This document shows positions 1 to 8,516 of a DNA stretch of 64,000 nucleotides, in pieces. This DNA comes from Streptomyces sp. Tue6028 (GTDB taxonomy: Bacteria; Actinomycetota; Actinomycetes; Streptomycetales; Streptomycetaceae). Made by a program: the position numbers and the translations under genes. Location: contig NZ_MLCE01000026.1 of assembly GCF_002300165.1 (NCBI RefSeq), positions 62,001-126,000 on the forward strand, given 5' to 3'. The notes beneath the pieces are model-generated. The model did no database searches. It had not been told where the DNA came from and saw nothing but the letters and a program-made list of their open reading frames with translations. Numbering within the stretch: the first letter of the stretch is position 1; every line of letters begins with the position of its first letter.

Positions 1-2
1 AG

Positions 3-983
3 GCGGACAACGTGTGGGACTTCTGGGGGCTGTCCCCCGAGTCCACGCACCAGGTGACCTGGCTGTTCGGCGACCGCGGCATCCCGGCCTCGTACCGTCA
101 CATGAACGGCTACGGCTCGCACACGTACCAGTGGAACAACGAGGCCGGCGAGGTCTTCTGGGTCAAGTACCACTTCAAGACCGACCAGGGCATCAAGAAC
201 CTCACCCAGGCCGAGGCCAACCGACTCGCCGGTGAGGACCCCGACTCCCACCAGCGCGACCTGCGCGAGTCCATCGAGCGCGGCGACCTCCCGACCTGGA
301 CCGTGCAGGTGCAGATCATGCCGGCGGCGGACGCGGCGACGTACCGCTTCAACCCGTTCGACCTCACCAAGGTGTGGCCGCACGAGGACTACCCGCCGAT
401 CGAGATCGGCAAGCTGGAGCTCAACCGCAACCCGCAGAACGTCTTCGCCGAGGTCGAGCAGTCGATCTTCAGCCCCGCGCACTTCGTGCCGGGCATCGGC
501 CCCTCGCCCGACAAGATGCTCCAGGGCCGCCTGTTCGCGTACGGCGACGCCCACCGCTACCGCGTCGGCATCAACGCCGACCACCTGCCGGTGAACCGCC
601 CGCACGCCACCGAGGCCCGGACCAACTCCCGTGACGGCTTCCTGTACGACGGACGCCACGGAGGCGGGAAGAACTACGAGCCCAACAGCTTCGGTGGGCC
701 GTTCCAGACGGAGCGGCCGCTGTGGCAGTCCACTTCGGTGACCGGCGGGACCGGCAACCATGCGGCTCCCGTGCACGCCGAGGACGACGACTTCGTGCAG
801 GCGGGCAATCTCTACCGTCTGATGTCCGAGGACGAGAAGGGCCGGCTCGTCGAGAACCTGGCCGGCTTCATCGCCAAGGTCTCGCGCGACGATATCGCCG
901 AGCGCGCGATCGACAACTTCCGGCGTGCGGACGGCGACTTCGGCAAGCGGCTGGAGGCCGCGGTCCAGGCCCTGCGCGGCTGA
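3..983 (+). CDS. heme catalase, C-terminal part (5' end outside window)
   Basis: Catalase that disproportionates hydrogen peroxide; the N-terminal half, with the catalytic distal His, lies left of the window. The frame is open from base 3 (ADNVWDFW), so the GTG at 12 is internal. The segment RLFAYGDAHRYRVG is the proximal heme site, with the Tyr ligand codon at 540-542. The preceding FNPFDLTKVWPH and LNRNPQNVFAEVEQ blocks are typical catalase core. After the core comes a short helical tail ending in LEAAVQALRG, the length expected of a small-subunit (about 480-490 aa) catalase, with no C-terminal flavodoxin-like domain. No clear terminator was seen between this gene and the convergent CBS gene. 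Confidence 0.95.
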   Translation, partial: ADNVWDFWGLSPESTHQVTWLFGDRGIPASYRHMNGYGSHTYQWNNEAGEVFWVKYHFKTDQGIKNLTQAEANRLAGEDPDSHQRDLRESIERGDLPTWTVQVQIMPAADAATYRFNPFDLTKVWPHEDYPPIEIGKLELNRNPQNVFAEVEQSIFSPAHFVPGIGPSPDKMLQGRLFAYGDAHRYRVGINADHLPVNRPHATEARTNSRDGFLYDGRHGGGKNYEPNSFGGPFQTERPLWQSTSVTGGTGNHAAPVHAEDDDFVQAGNLYRLMSEDEKGRLVENLAGFIAKVSRDDIAERAIDNFRRADGDFGKRLEAAVQALRG

Positions 984-1084
984 CCACCAGCAAGGGAACG
1001 CTTGTCGTGGGCGGCGGGCCGGATCTCCTCGGTGTCCCGAGGGGGTCCGGCCCGTCGGCATGGGCGGGGACGAGGGAGTGCGGG

Positions 1085-1477
1085 TCAGGCGGGCACCTGC
1101 TGTCGCGCCGGGGCCCAGCAGCGGATGATGTCGCGGACCGAGACGATGCCGACCGGGCCGCTGTCGTCCAGCACGATCAGATGGCGGAAGCCGCCGTGGG
1201 CCATCGCCGACGCGGCCTCCTCCAGCGTCCAGGCGGGTGCGGCGAAGACGACGTCGGTGGTGGTGTGGGTGCCCGCGGTCTCGGCGTCCGGATTCTGGTC
1301 GTGGGCGAGGGAGTTGAGGATGTCGCGCTCGGTGAGGATGCCGAGGCCGGAGGAGTCCTCGTCGAGGACCACGGCCGCGCCGACGCGGCGTGCGGACATC
1401 AGGCGGGCCGCCTGGCGGAGGGTGTGTGCCGGGCCGATGGTGAGGACCACCGTGCTCATGGCGTCGCGGACGAGCAT
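1085..1477 (-). CDS. tandem CBS-domain protein
   Basis: A 130-aa protein made of two CBS motifs, which usually bind adenosine nucleotides and regulate partner proteins. Motif 1 runs from MLVRDAMSTVV to GLGILTERDIL, and motif 2 from TTDVVFAAPAWTLEEAA to GPVGIVSVRDIIR. Both end in the GI(L/V)(T/S)xRDI signature. I chose the ATG at 1477 because AGGAGG lies 11 bases upstream. A GTG four codons earlier overlaps that Shine-Dalgarno sequence and is unlikely. The gene stands alone, convergent with the catalase and next to hisN on the same strand. Its ligand and target cannot be read from the sequence. Confidence 0.85.
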   Translation of the reverse strand: MLVRDAMSTVVLTIGPAHTLRQAARLMSARRVGAAVVLDEDSSGLGILTERDILNSLAHDQNPDAETAGTHTTTDVVFAAPAWTLEEAASAMAHGGFRHLIVLDDSGPVGIVSVRDIIRCWAPARQQVPA

Positions 1478-1633
1478 GGACGGAGCCACCTCCTACGAAT
1501 CCCTCGCGCTTGCGAGCGGGTTCACAAATTCACAAGTGGGGGGATTCTCAGGGTGGCAGTTAAAGAGAGGGTCAACAAGAGGGCGCGTGCGGCGAGTTCG
1601 GGGCGCCCGGGGAGTGTGCGCAGGAGTCCCGGT

Positions 1634-2434
1634 TCAGTACCGCTGGTTCAAATACCCCAGCAGTTCGTCGTGCAGGACGCCGTTCGACGCGGCCGCGTTG
1701 CCGCTGTGCGGGCCCGGACGGCCGTCGAGGCCGCTGAACGAGCCGCCCGCCTCGGTCACGACGATCGCGTTCGCCGCCATGTCCCAGAGCGACAGCTCCG
1801 GTTCGGCGCAGATGTCCACCGAGCCCTCGGCGACCATCATGTACGGCCAGAAGTCGCCGTATCCGCGGGTGCGCCAGACCGCCCGGGTGAGGTCGAGGAA
1901 GCCGTCGAGGCGGCCCTGCTCCTCCCAGCCGCTCAGTGACGAGTACGCGAACGAGGCGTCGGCCATGCGCGAGACGCGCGAGACCTGGAGCCGGGACGCG
2001 GAGGAGAGACTGCGGCCGGAGAACGCGCCGTGCCCCTTCGCCGCCCACCAGCGGCGGCCCAGCGCGGGCGCGGAGACCAAGCCGACGACGGGCTGGAAGC
2101 CGCCCTCGCCCGCCTCCATCAGAGAGATCAACGTCGCCCAGACGGGCACGCCGCGCACGTAGTTCTTGGTGCCGTCGATCGGGTCGACGACCCAGCGGCG
2201 CGGGCCCGTGCCCTCGATGCCGTACTCCTCGCCGAGAACCGCGTCGCGTGGCCTCGCCCGCTGGAGCTGACCACGGATGAGCTCCTCGGCGGCCTTGTCC
2301 GCCTCGCTCACCGGCGTCATGTCCGGCTTGGTCTCGACCTTCAGGTCGAGGGCTTTGAACCGGTCCATCGTCGCGGCGTCGGCGGCGTCCGCGAGGACAT
2401 GGGCGAGACGCAGGTCATCGAGATAGTCGGGCAT
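1634..2434 (-). CDS. hisN: histidinol-phosphate phosphatase (inositol monophosphatase fold)
   Basis: A 266-aa Mg2+-dependent phosphatase of the inositol-monophosphatase superfamily. GEE (68-70) and DPIDGT (84-89) supply metal ligands, and the C-terminal SLWDMAA (WD 217-218) completes the site. In S. coelicolor the family member at this chromosomal position (SCO5208, from memory) was shown to dephosphorylate L-histidinol phosphate, the eighth step of histidine biosynthesis, so the symbol rests on family plus synteny. The start looks leaderless: a -10-like TACGGT (2441-2446, minus strand) ends six bases before the ATG and no Shine-Dalgarno sequence is present. A different sugar-phosphate substrate cannot be excluded from sequence alone. 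Confidence 0.85.
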   Translation of the reverse strand: MPDYLDDLRLAHVLADAADAATMDRFKALDLKVETKPDMTPVSEADKAAEELIRGQLQRARPRDAVLGEEYGIEGTGPRRWVVDPIDGTKNYVRGVPVWATLISLMEAGEGGFQPVVGLVSAPALGRRWWAAKGHGAFSGRSLSSASRLQVSRVSRMADASFAYSSLSGWEEQGRLDGFLDLTRAVWRTRGYGDFWPYMMVAEGSVDICAEPELSLWDMAANAIVVTEAGGSFSGLDGRPGPHSGNAAASNGVLHDELLGYLNQRY

Positions 2435-2633
2435 GACCGAACCGTATCTGCCCGCGTCAGGCCGGGGCTACACGGGCCGAGGATCATTGCGGCACCGGCA
2501 GGTGGGCGGGCACCCGGCGCGTGCCGGCCTCGACCGGTCGGCGGCCTCCGGCGCTGCGGCACCCGTGCGGCTCGCGCGCCCCGGCCGGTGCGCGTGCGGG
2601 ACGATGCGCGCCCCTCGGGGCCACCGCGAACCC

Positions 2634-2662
2634 TTGACAGTGCCTTTGTGCGCGTCAAATCT
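2634..2662 (+). promoter_or_regulatory. candidate sigma-70-type promoter of the TetR gene
   Basis: A perfect -35 hexamer TTGACA (2634-2639), a 17-bp spacer, and a weak -10 AAATCT (2657-2662). It lies about 35 bases before the ATG of the downstream TetR gene. The -35 is convincing, but the -10 is poor. Confidence 0.35.
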
Positions 2663-2696
2663 GAGCTGCAGACTCGCTCGCCCCAGGGAGGCGATG

Positions 2697-3302
2697 ATGC
2701 CTGCAGCGCGGGATTCCCTCTTGGACGCCGCGTACACGGCGTTGGCGCGTCGCGCATGGTCCGCGGTGCGGATGGTCGATGTGGCCGCCGTGGCCGGAGT
2801 GTCGCGCCAGACGCTGTACAACGAGTTCGGGAGCAAGGAGGGGCTCGCGCGGGCCCTCGTACGGCGGGAGGCGGACGCCTATCTCGCCGGCGTCGAACGG
2901 GCGCTGGCGGGGCACACCGACGCGCGGGACCGGCTCGTCGCGACCGCCGAGTGGACCGCTTCGGCCGCGCGGAGCAACGCGCTCGTGCGGGCGATGCTCA
3001 CGGGGTGCTGGAGCGAACGGCTGCCCGCGCCGACGCTGTCGGCGGTGCCCTCGTCGTCCGCGGTGCCCGCGCAGCGACGGGCCGACGGGCCGCTGCCCTC
3101 ACCCGTGGACTTCGTGGCGCTGGTGCGCGACCGTGCCGTCGCGGCGCTCGCCGCCTCTCCGGCGGACACGGCGGAGGTGGCCCGTTCCTGTGAACTCGTC
3201 GTCCGGCTGGCCCTGTCCTGCGTGGCGGCACCGCCCGGAGACGGCGGGGTCACCGATCTGGTGAAGACCGCGCTGGCACCGTCCCACCGGCTGGGCATCT
3301 GA
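2697..3302 (+). CDS. TetR-family transcriptional regulator
   Basis: A 201-aa one-component regulator. The N-terminal helix-turn-helix is visible at about residues 10-50 (VDVAAVAGVSRQTLYNEFGSK, ending in the typical YxxFxxK). The C-terminal ligand domain is Ala-rich and not recognisable. AGGGAGG at 2685-2691 sets the start: the second of two adjacent ATGs (2697) has a five-base spacing, and the first (2694) is too close. It is divergent from hisN with about 260 bp between them. Ligand and targets are unknown. Confidence 0.85.
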   Translation: MPAARDSLLDAAYTALARRAWSAVRMVDVAAVAGVSRQTLYNEFGSKEGLARALVRREADAYLAGVERALAGHTDARDRLVATAEWTASAARSNALVRAMLTGCWSERLPAPTLSAVPSSSAVPAQRRADGPLPSPVDFVALVRDRAVAALAASPADTAEVARSCELVVRLALSCVAAPPGDGGVTDLVKTALAPSHRLGI

Positions 3303-3370
3303 GCGGTCCGCACGGGAGGGGCGGGTCTGCGGGACGGCGGGGTCGGCAGAGCCTGCGGGCCGCCTGCGGG

Positions 3371-3400
3371 ACTGACGGGACTGACGGGACTGACGGGGTC
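3371..3400 (+). repeat. short tandem repeat, 10-bp unit
   Basis: Three head-to-tail copies of ACTGACGGGA (the last is degenerate) in the 233-bp gap between the convergent TetR and SMR genes. The rest of that gap is GC-rich with no gene seen. Confidence 0.6.
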
Positions 3401-3535
3401 GGGCAGAGCCTGCGGGACCGCCGAGACCCACGGAGCCGACGGGACCGATGGGCGGTACGCGCCTGTGGCCCGCGCCCGTATCGCGGCCCGCGGCCCGTAT
3501 CGCGCTGCCCGGCGCCCCCGCGAGCGAGCGCGTGG

Positions 3536-3859
3536 CTAGTGGGCCGATCCGGACAGTTGCAGCCCGATGACCCCGATGATGACGAGGCTGATCGAGACGA
3601 TCTTGAGGGTCGACACCAGGTCGCCGAGGAAGATCATGCCGTAGATCGCGGTGCCCGCCGCGCCGATGCCGGTCCACACCGCGTACGCGGGACCGACGTC
3701 CAGCTTCTTCAGGGAGAGGGTCAGCAGGCCGAAGCTGCCGAGCGCGAAGACGCAGAAGGCGACCGTCGGCCAGAGTCTGGTGAAGCCGTGCGAGAGCTTC
3801 AGACAGACGGCGAAGCCGGTTTCGAGCAGTCCCGCCACAACGACCAGCAGCCACGCCAT
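3536..3859 (-). CDS. small multidrug resistance family exporter, SugE/Gdx subtype
   Basis: A 107-aa four-helix inner-membrane protein, the standard SMR length, which would work as an antiparallel dimer exchanging cation substrate for protons. The essential membrane Glu is E13 in AGLLETGFAVCLK. The segments LKLSHGFTRLWPT and GPAYAVWTGIGAAGTAI resemble the SugE/Gdx branch (guanidinium exporters) more than EmrE, so a guanidinium or small cation substrate is inferred. GGGAGGA lies just upstream of the ATG. A -10-like CATAAT is visible on the minus strand at 3984-3989. I looked upstream for a guanidine riboswitch and found none. Confidence 0.85.
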   Translation of the reverse strand: MAWLLVVVAGLLETGFAVCLKLSHGFTRLWPTVAFCVFALGSFGLLTLSLKKLDVGPAYAVWTGIGAAGTAIYGMIFLGDLVSTLKIVSISLVIIGVIGLQLSGSAH

Positions 3860-4094
3860 TTCTTTTCCTCCCGTGTCCGCACGTCGACTGCTTCGTCTGG
3901 GGCGGACCCGGCCGGCGGCCCCGGACGCGGTGCGTGCCGGGCGGCGTGGGGTGTGCCCGAACCTCTCCGGGTCGCTCGGTGTGATTATGCATTTGCCGAC
4001 CGGCCAAACCCTTACCGACGGGCCGCGGACGCAAACACCGCCGAGGTCAGATCGTCCCTCGGACACCTGGCCACGGCCGCCGCGGCCCTCCTGG

Positions 4095-5105
4095 TCAGTC
4101 TCCCTCGTGGCGCTCCCGCGTCGCCAGCAGACGGCGCAGGGAGTACAGCCGCTGCGGATCCGCGTGGCCGTCCGCCACCCATTGGTCCAGCGCGCAGTCC
4201 GGCTCGTCGTGGCTGCAAGCGCGGGGGCAGCCCTCGGTGCCCGGTTCGAGATCGGGGAAGGCGTGGATGACCCGCGACGGATCGACATGGTGCAGACCGA
4301 AGGAACGGACGCCCGGGGTGTCGATGACCCAGCCCTCGTCGTCCGAGAGCGGCAGCGCCAGCGCGGAGGTGGTGGTGTGCCGACCGCGGCCGGTCACCGC
4401 GTTCACGTGTCCTGTCGTACGCCGCCGGTCGGCCGGGACGAGGGCGTTCACCAGGGTCGTCTTGCCGACGCCGGAGTGCCCCACGAAGGCGGTGATCCTG
4501 CCGTCCAGCTGTTCGCGGACCCGGTCCGCCGCGTCGCCGTTCTCCAGCTCCTCACGGCTGGTGACGACGTACGGGATGTCCAACGCGCCGTACAGCTCCA
4601 GGAGTTCGTCCGGCGGGGCGAGGTCCGACTTGGTCATCACCAGCAGCGGCTCCAGACCACCGTCGAACGCCGCGACGAGACAGCGGTCGATCAGCCGGGG
4701 GCGCGGTTCCGGGTCGGCGAGCGCGGTCACGATGGCGAGCTGGTCGGCGTTGGCCACGACCACCCGCTCGTACGGATCGTCGTCGTCGGCCGTGCGGCGC
4801 AGGACCGAGTCGCGCGGCTCGATGCGGACGATGCGGGCGAGCGTGTCCTTCTTGCCGGACAGGTCGCCGACCAGGGCGACCCGGTCACCGACGACGGCGG
4901 CCTTGCGACCCAGCTCGCGGGCCTTCATCGCCAGCACCACGCGGTCCTCGACGAGGCAGGTGAGACGCCCCCGGTCGACGGTGAGGACCATGCCCTCGGC
5001 CGCGTCCTCGTGCTTGGGGCGGATGTTCGTACGGGGACGGTTGCCCTTGCGGTTGGGGCGCGCGCGGATGTCGTCCTCGTCGGTGTGCTTGCCGTAACGG
5101 CGCAT
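4095..5105 (-). CDS. rsgA: ribosome small-subunit-dependent GTPase A
   Basis: A 336-aa circularly permuted GTPase that helps late 30S subunit maturation. The order G4 (TKSD, 158-161), G1 P-loop (GHSGVGKT, 209-216), G3 (DTPG, 262-265) is the RsgA/YjeQ permutation. An N-terminal OB-like segment precedes it. A C-terminal zinc knuckle follows, with ligands Cys293, Cys297, His299 and Cys304 in GCPRACSHDEPDC. The first 35 residues are basic and probably bind rRNA. The ATG lies 16 bases after the aroA stop, so the two genes form an operon transcribed leftwards. The family assignment is secure. Confidence 0.95.
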   Translation of the reverse strand: MRRYGKHTDEDDIRARPNRKGNRPRTNIRPKHEDAAEGMVLTVDRGRLTCLVEDRVVLAMKARELGRKAAVVGDRVALVGDLSGKKDTLARIVRIEPRDSVLRRTADDDDPYERVVVANADQLAIVTALADPEPRPRLIDRCLVAAFDGGLEPLLVMTKSDLAPPDELLELYGALDIPYVVTSREELENGDAADRVREQLDGRITAFVGHSGVGKTTLVNALVPADRRRTTGHVNAVTGRGRHTTTSALALPLSDDEGWVIDTPGVRSFGLHHVDPSRVIHAFPDLEPGTEGCPRACSHDEPDCALDQWVADGHADPQRLYSLRRLLATRERHEGD

Positions 5106-5121
5106 GATCCCGGTCCGCCCG

Positions 5122-6462
5122 TCAGTTCCCGAGCATCCCGGCCCACAGCTCGGGGAAGTCCGGCAGGGTCTTCGCCGTCGTCGCCACGTTCTCGATCTGC
5201 ACGCCTTCCACCGCCAGACCGATGATCGCGCCCGCGGTGGCCATGCGGTGGTCGTCGTAGGTGTGGAAGACGCCGCCGTGCAGGGGGCGCGGGCGGATGT
5301 GGAGGCCGTCGGCGGTCTCGGTGACGTCGCCGCCGAGTTCGTTGATCTCCTTGGTGAGCGCGGCCAGCCGGTCCGTCTCGTGCAGACGCAGGTGGGCGAC
5401 GCCGCGCAGCGTGGAGGGCGAGTCGGCGAGTGCCGCGACCGCCGCGATGCCGGGGGTCAGCTCGCCGACCTCGCCCAGGTCCACATCGACGCCGTGGATC
5501 GCACCCGAACCGGTGAACTCGAGTCCGATGTGGGTCAGTTCGCAGGAGCCGCCCATCTCGGTGAAGATCTCCCGCAGCCGGTCGCCCGGCTGGGTGGTGC
5601 GCACGGGCCAGTCGGGGATGACGACCTTGCCGCCGGTCACCAGCGCCGCGGCCAGGAACGGCTGGGCGTTCGACAGGTCCGGCTCGATGATCAGGTCGCG
5701 GCCGAGCAGTGCGCCCGGCGTGACCCGCCAGACGTTCGGCTCGCCGCCCGACTCCGGGGTGTCCACCTGGGCGCCGACCGCGCGCAGCATGTCCACCGTC
5801 ATCCGGATGTGCGGCATGGAGGGCAGGGTGGAGCCGACGTGCCGCACCTCCACCCCCTGGTTGAAGCGCGGGCCGGAGAGCAGCAGGGCGGAGACGAACT
5901 GCGACGAGGAGGAGGCGTCGATCTCCACCGGGCCGCCGTCCAGGGCGCCGCCGCCGTACACGGTCAGCGGCAGCGCGCCGCGCGCGTCGTCGTCGATGCG
6001 GGCGCCGAGCAGGCGCAGGGCGTCGATCACGCCGTTCAACGGGCGCTCGTACGACCGCGGGTCGCCGTCGAAACGGATGGGGCCGTCGGCGAGCGCGGCG
6101 ACCGGCGGGAGGAACCGCATCACGGTGCCCGCGTTGCCGACGTCGACCGTGGCCGGGCCGCGCAGGCCCGAGGGGATGATCCGCCAGGCCTCGCCGGAGG
6201 AGTCCGGGCCCGCGGCGACCGTGGAGCTGGAGGCCACCGTCTCCTCGATGCCCACGCCCATCGCGCGCAGGGCGCCCGCCATCAGCAAGGTGTCGCGGGA
6301 GCGCAGCGGGCGGCGCAGCCAGCCCGGCTCGGAGGCCAGCGCGGCCAGCACGAGAGCGCGGTTGGTGACCGACTTGGACCCCGGCACGTGGACCGTCGCG
6401 TCGACGGCTCCGCTCGCGTGCGGGGCGGGCCAGAGGGCGGTGTGGGCGGGGTTCACGGTCAT
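5122..6462 (-). CDS. aroA: 3-phosphoshikimate 1-carboxyvinyltransferase (EPSP synthase)
   Basis: A 446-aa cytosolic enzyme of the shikimate pathway that joins phosphoenolpyruvate to shikimate-3-phosphate. The substrate-binding PGSKSVTNRA (27-36), the phosphoenolpyruvate loop GNAGTVMR (109-116), LHETDRLAAL and YDDHRMA are all present in the expected order. The start MTVNPAHT is supported by a -10-like TAAAGT (6470-6475, minus strand) that ends seven bases before the ATG, suggesting a leaderless transcript. No Shine-Dalgarno sequence is present. It is the first gene of the aroA-rsgA operon. Confidence 0.95.
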   Translation of the reverse strand: MTVNPAHTALWPAPHASGAVDATVHVPGSKSVTNRALVLAALASEPGWLRRPLRSRDTLLMAGALRAMGVGIEETVASSSTVAAGPDSSGEAWRIIPSGLRGPATVDVGNAGTVMRFLPPVAALADGPIRFDGDPRSYERPLNGVIDALRLLGARIDDDARGALPLTVYGGGALDGGPVEIDASSSSQFVSALLLSGPRFNQGVEVRHVGSTLPSMPHIRMTVDMLRAVGAQVDTPESGGEPNVWRVTPGALLGRDLIIEPDLSNAQPFLAAALVTGGKVVIPDWPVRTTQPGDRLREIFTEMGGSCELTHIGLEFTGSGAIHGVDVDLGEVGELTPGIAAVAALADSPSTLRGVAHLRLHETDRLAALTKEINELGGDVTETADGLHIRPRPLHGGVFHTYDDHRMATAGAIIGLAVEGVQIENVATTAKTLPDFPELWAGMLGN

Positions 6463-6926
6463 GCGCCCCACTTTAGTGGCTGGCGATGGATGGAAATCTT
6501 GATCAAAAGCGGCGAAACATGAGCGAAACAGCCCTCGGATGCGTGCGCGGGCGCGGGCTGTGTCAAGTGCGGCGCCGCCTCTTGCCCGCTTGGGCGCGAA
6601 TGTGGCGCACTTCCCGGTCCGCACGACGTCCCGCGATCTCACGCGGCCCCACGCCCGCGCGCACGCCCACGGCCCCGCGCGCACGCCCCGCCCCCGCGCC
6701 GCGCTCCGGAAGGCGGCCCGCCAGGGACGCGCCCGAGAGCCCTTCGGACCTGCCCGGACTCGGCTCAGGACCCGTTCGGAGTCCGCTCAGGACCCGCCCG
6801 ATATCCCCTCGGGACGCGCCCGAGATCCGCTCGGCCCGGCCCGGAGTCCCCGCGGGCCGCGTGCCGGGAGCCGACCCGGCCGGCCCGGAGCCCGCCCGGA
6901 CGGTGGCGCGGACGGTGGCCCGGCCG
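6463..6926. other. 464-bp intergenic region, GC-rich, no gene seen
   Basis: Lies between the aroA start and the 3' end of the M50-like gene. About 6740-6840 is made of imperfect direct repeats built on TCCGCTCAGGACCCG and CTCGGGACGCGCCCGAGA. Long open frames here lack start signals and conserved motifs. Apart from the aroA promoter at its left edge I see no function. Confidence 0.6.
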
Positions 6927-7649
6927 TCACACCTCCAGCAGCCACCGCCCGCCGCCTATCAGCGAGCACAGCGACACCGCGTGGAAGAGGAACAGCCACA
7001 TCCCGGCCGGCACGTGCGTGAGCCGCGACAGCTGGTCCGCGTCGGAGTCGCCCGCCCCGCCCCGGCGCCGCTTGGCCTGGAGCTCGAAGGCGGGCCGGAC
7101 ACCGCCGAGCAGCAGGAACCACGCCACCGCGTACGCGAACGCCGCCTGCACCTGCGGTCCCGCCAGCCAGGACACCAGCAGGAAGGTGCCGCCGGTGGCG
7201 ATCACGGTGAGCGCCCCGTACGCGTTCCTGATCATCACCAGCATGGCCACGAGCAGGGCCGTCGCCAGCCACAGCAGCGCGGTGATGTGCCCCGCCGCGA
7301 GCAGGGCGGCGCCGCCCAGGCCGAGCAGCGGGGGAGCGGTGTAGCCCGCGGCGGCGGTGAGGATCATGCCCAGCCCCGTGGGCTTGCCCCGGCTGACCGT
7401 CAGGCCGCTGGTGTCGGAGTGCAGCCGGATACCGCTGAGGCTGCGCCCCGTGAGCAGGGCCACCAGACCGTGGCCGCCCTCGTGGGCGATGGTGATGGCG
7501 TTCCGGGACACCCGCCAGACGCCGTGCGGGACGATCACCGCGAGGGCGGCGACCAGAGTGGCGATCACCACCCACAGGTCGGGGTCCGGCTGACTGCCGA
7601 AGACCTGGTCCCAGAGGCTCGCCAGCGAGGTGGATGCGGTGCTGTCCAT
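6927..7649 (-). CDS. M50-like membrane metalloprotease
   Basis: A 240-aa integral membrane protein with an HEGGH zinc motif at about residues 48-52 (ITIAHEGGHGLVALLTGR), followed by five to six hydrophobic helices. HExxH inside a membrane segment, with GLGMILTAAAGYTAPPLLGLGGAAL after it, matches the M50B-like peptidase family found in actinobacteria. The Glu and both His are intact, so zinc binding is likely, but the substrate is unknown. It is divergent from the SRAP gene, with only 50 bp between the starts. Reading on to the upstream in-frame ATG at 7697 would add 16 residues that look like noncoding sequence. Confidence 0.8.
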   Translation of the reverse strand: MDSTASTSLASLWDQVFGSQPDPDLWVVIATLVAALAVIVPHGVWRVSRNAITIAHEGGHGLVALLTGRSLSGIRLHSDTSGLTVSRGKPTGLGMILTAAAGYTAPPLLGLGGAALLAAGHITALLWLATALLVAMLVMIRNAYGALTVIATGGTFLLVSWLAGPQVQAAFAYAVAWFLLLGGVRPAFELQAKRRRGGAGDSDADQLSRLTHVPAGMWLFLFHAVSLCSLIGGGRWLLEV

Positions 7650-7699
7650 TGTCTGCGGTGGCTCCCTGTGGTGTCGCGGAATCTGGCAGTGTGGCACGT

Positions 7700-8515
7700 A
7701 TGTGCGGACGGTATGCAGCGAGTCGCAGGCCCGAGGATCTCGCAGGAATCTTTGAGGTCGAGAAGTGGGAGCCCGAGGAGACCCTGGCCCCCGACTACAA
7801 CGTCGCCCCGACGAAGGAGGTGTACGCGGTTCTCGACCGTCCTCTCAAGGACGCGGACAGTCCGAAGCCGGTTCGCCAGCTGCGCCGGCTCAAGTGGGGA
7901 CTCGTGCCGTCCTGGGCCAAGACGCCCGAGGGCGGCGCCCGCATGATCAACGCACGTGCGGAGACGGTGCACGAGAAGCCCTCGTACCGCCGTGCCTTCG
8001 CGGCCCGGCGGTGCATCATCCCCGCCGACGGCTACTACGAGTGGGTCACCGCGGCGGCCGAGCGCGAGCTGGAGGTCGAGGGCAAGAAGAAGCGTCCGCG
8101 CAAGCAGCCGTACTTCGTCACGCCGGCCGACGGTTCGGTCTTCGCGATGGCCGGACTGTACGAGTTCTGGCGCGACAGGACGCTCCCCGACGATCACCCG
8201 CAGGCCTGGTGGGTGACGTGCTCCGTGATCACGACCGAGGCCGAGACCACGCCCCTGGCGGTCGCACCCGCCGACGGGCCGTACGCGCTGGCCGACATCC
8301 ACCCCCGGATGCCCCTGATGCTGACCCCGGACCGCTGGGACTCCTGGCTCGACCCCGCCCGCACGGACGCCGAGGACCTCCGCGAACTGCTCGCACCGCC
8401 GCCCGCCGGACTGATGCGCGCCTACCCCGTCTCCACGGCCGTCAGCAACGTCCGCAACAACGGCCCGGAGCTGCTCAGGGAGCTGGAGGGCCCCGAAGAG
8501 GGCACACTCTTCTGA
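7700..8515 (+). CDS. SRAP-domain abasic-site processing protein (YedK/HMCES family)
   Basis: A 271-aa protein. HMCES/YedK proteins crosslink to abasic sites in single-stranded DNA through the N-terminal amine and thiol of Cys2, shielding them during replication. The start ATG-TGC-GGA (MCGRYAA) puts Cys2 in place after Met removal, which fixes this start. Other family motifs present are NARAET, the GYYEW block, and the HPRMP segment containing the active-site His. No strong Shine-Dalgarno sequence precedes the ATG. The stop lies one base before the GTG of the next gene, so the two are probably co-transcribed. Confidence 0.9.
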   Translation: MCGRYAASRRPEDLAGIFEVEKWEPEETLAPDYNVAPTKEVYAVLDRPLKDADSPKPVRQLRRLKWGLVPSWAKTPEGGARMINARAETVHEKPSYRRAFAARRCIIPADGYYEWVTAAAERELEVEGKKKRPRKQPYFVTPADGSVFAMAGLYEFWRDRTLPDDHPQAWWVTCSVITTEAETTPLAVAPADGPYALADIHPRMPLMLTPDRWDSWLDPARTDAEDLRELLAPPPAGLMRAYPVSTAVSNVRNNGPELLRELEGPEEGTLF

Positions 8516-8516
8516 C

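Noticed and set aside
3860..4094. Possible guanidine riboswitch before the SugE/Gdx-type gene
   Set aside because: I compared the leader with the guanidine-I, -II and -III patterns as I remember them and saw no ACGR tetraloop pair or pseudoknot core. A covariance-model search would be decisive.
7677..7700. SigR-type promoter before the SRAP gene (GGAAT at 7677)
   Set aside because: No GTT at 18 or 19 bp downstream.
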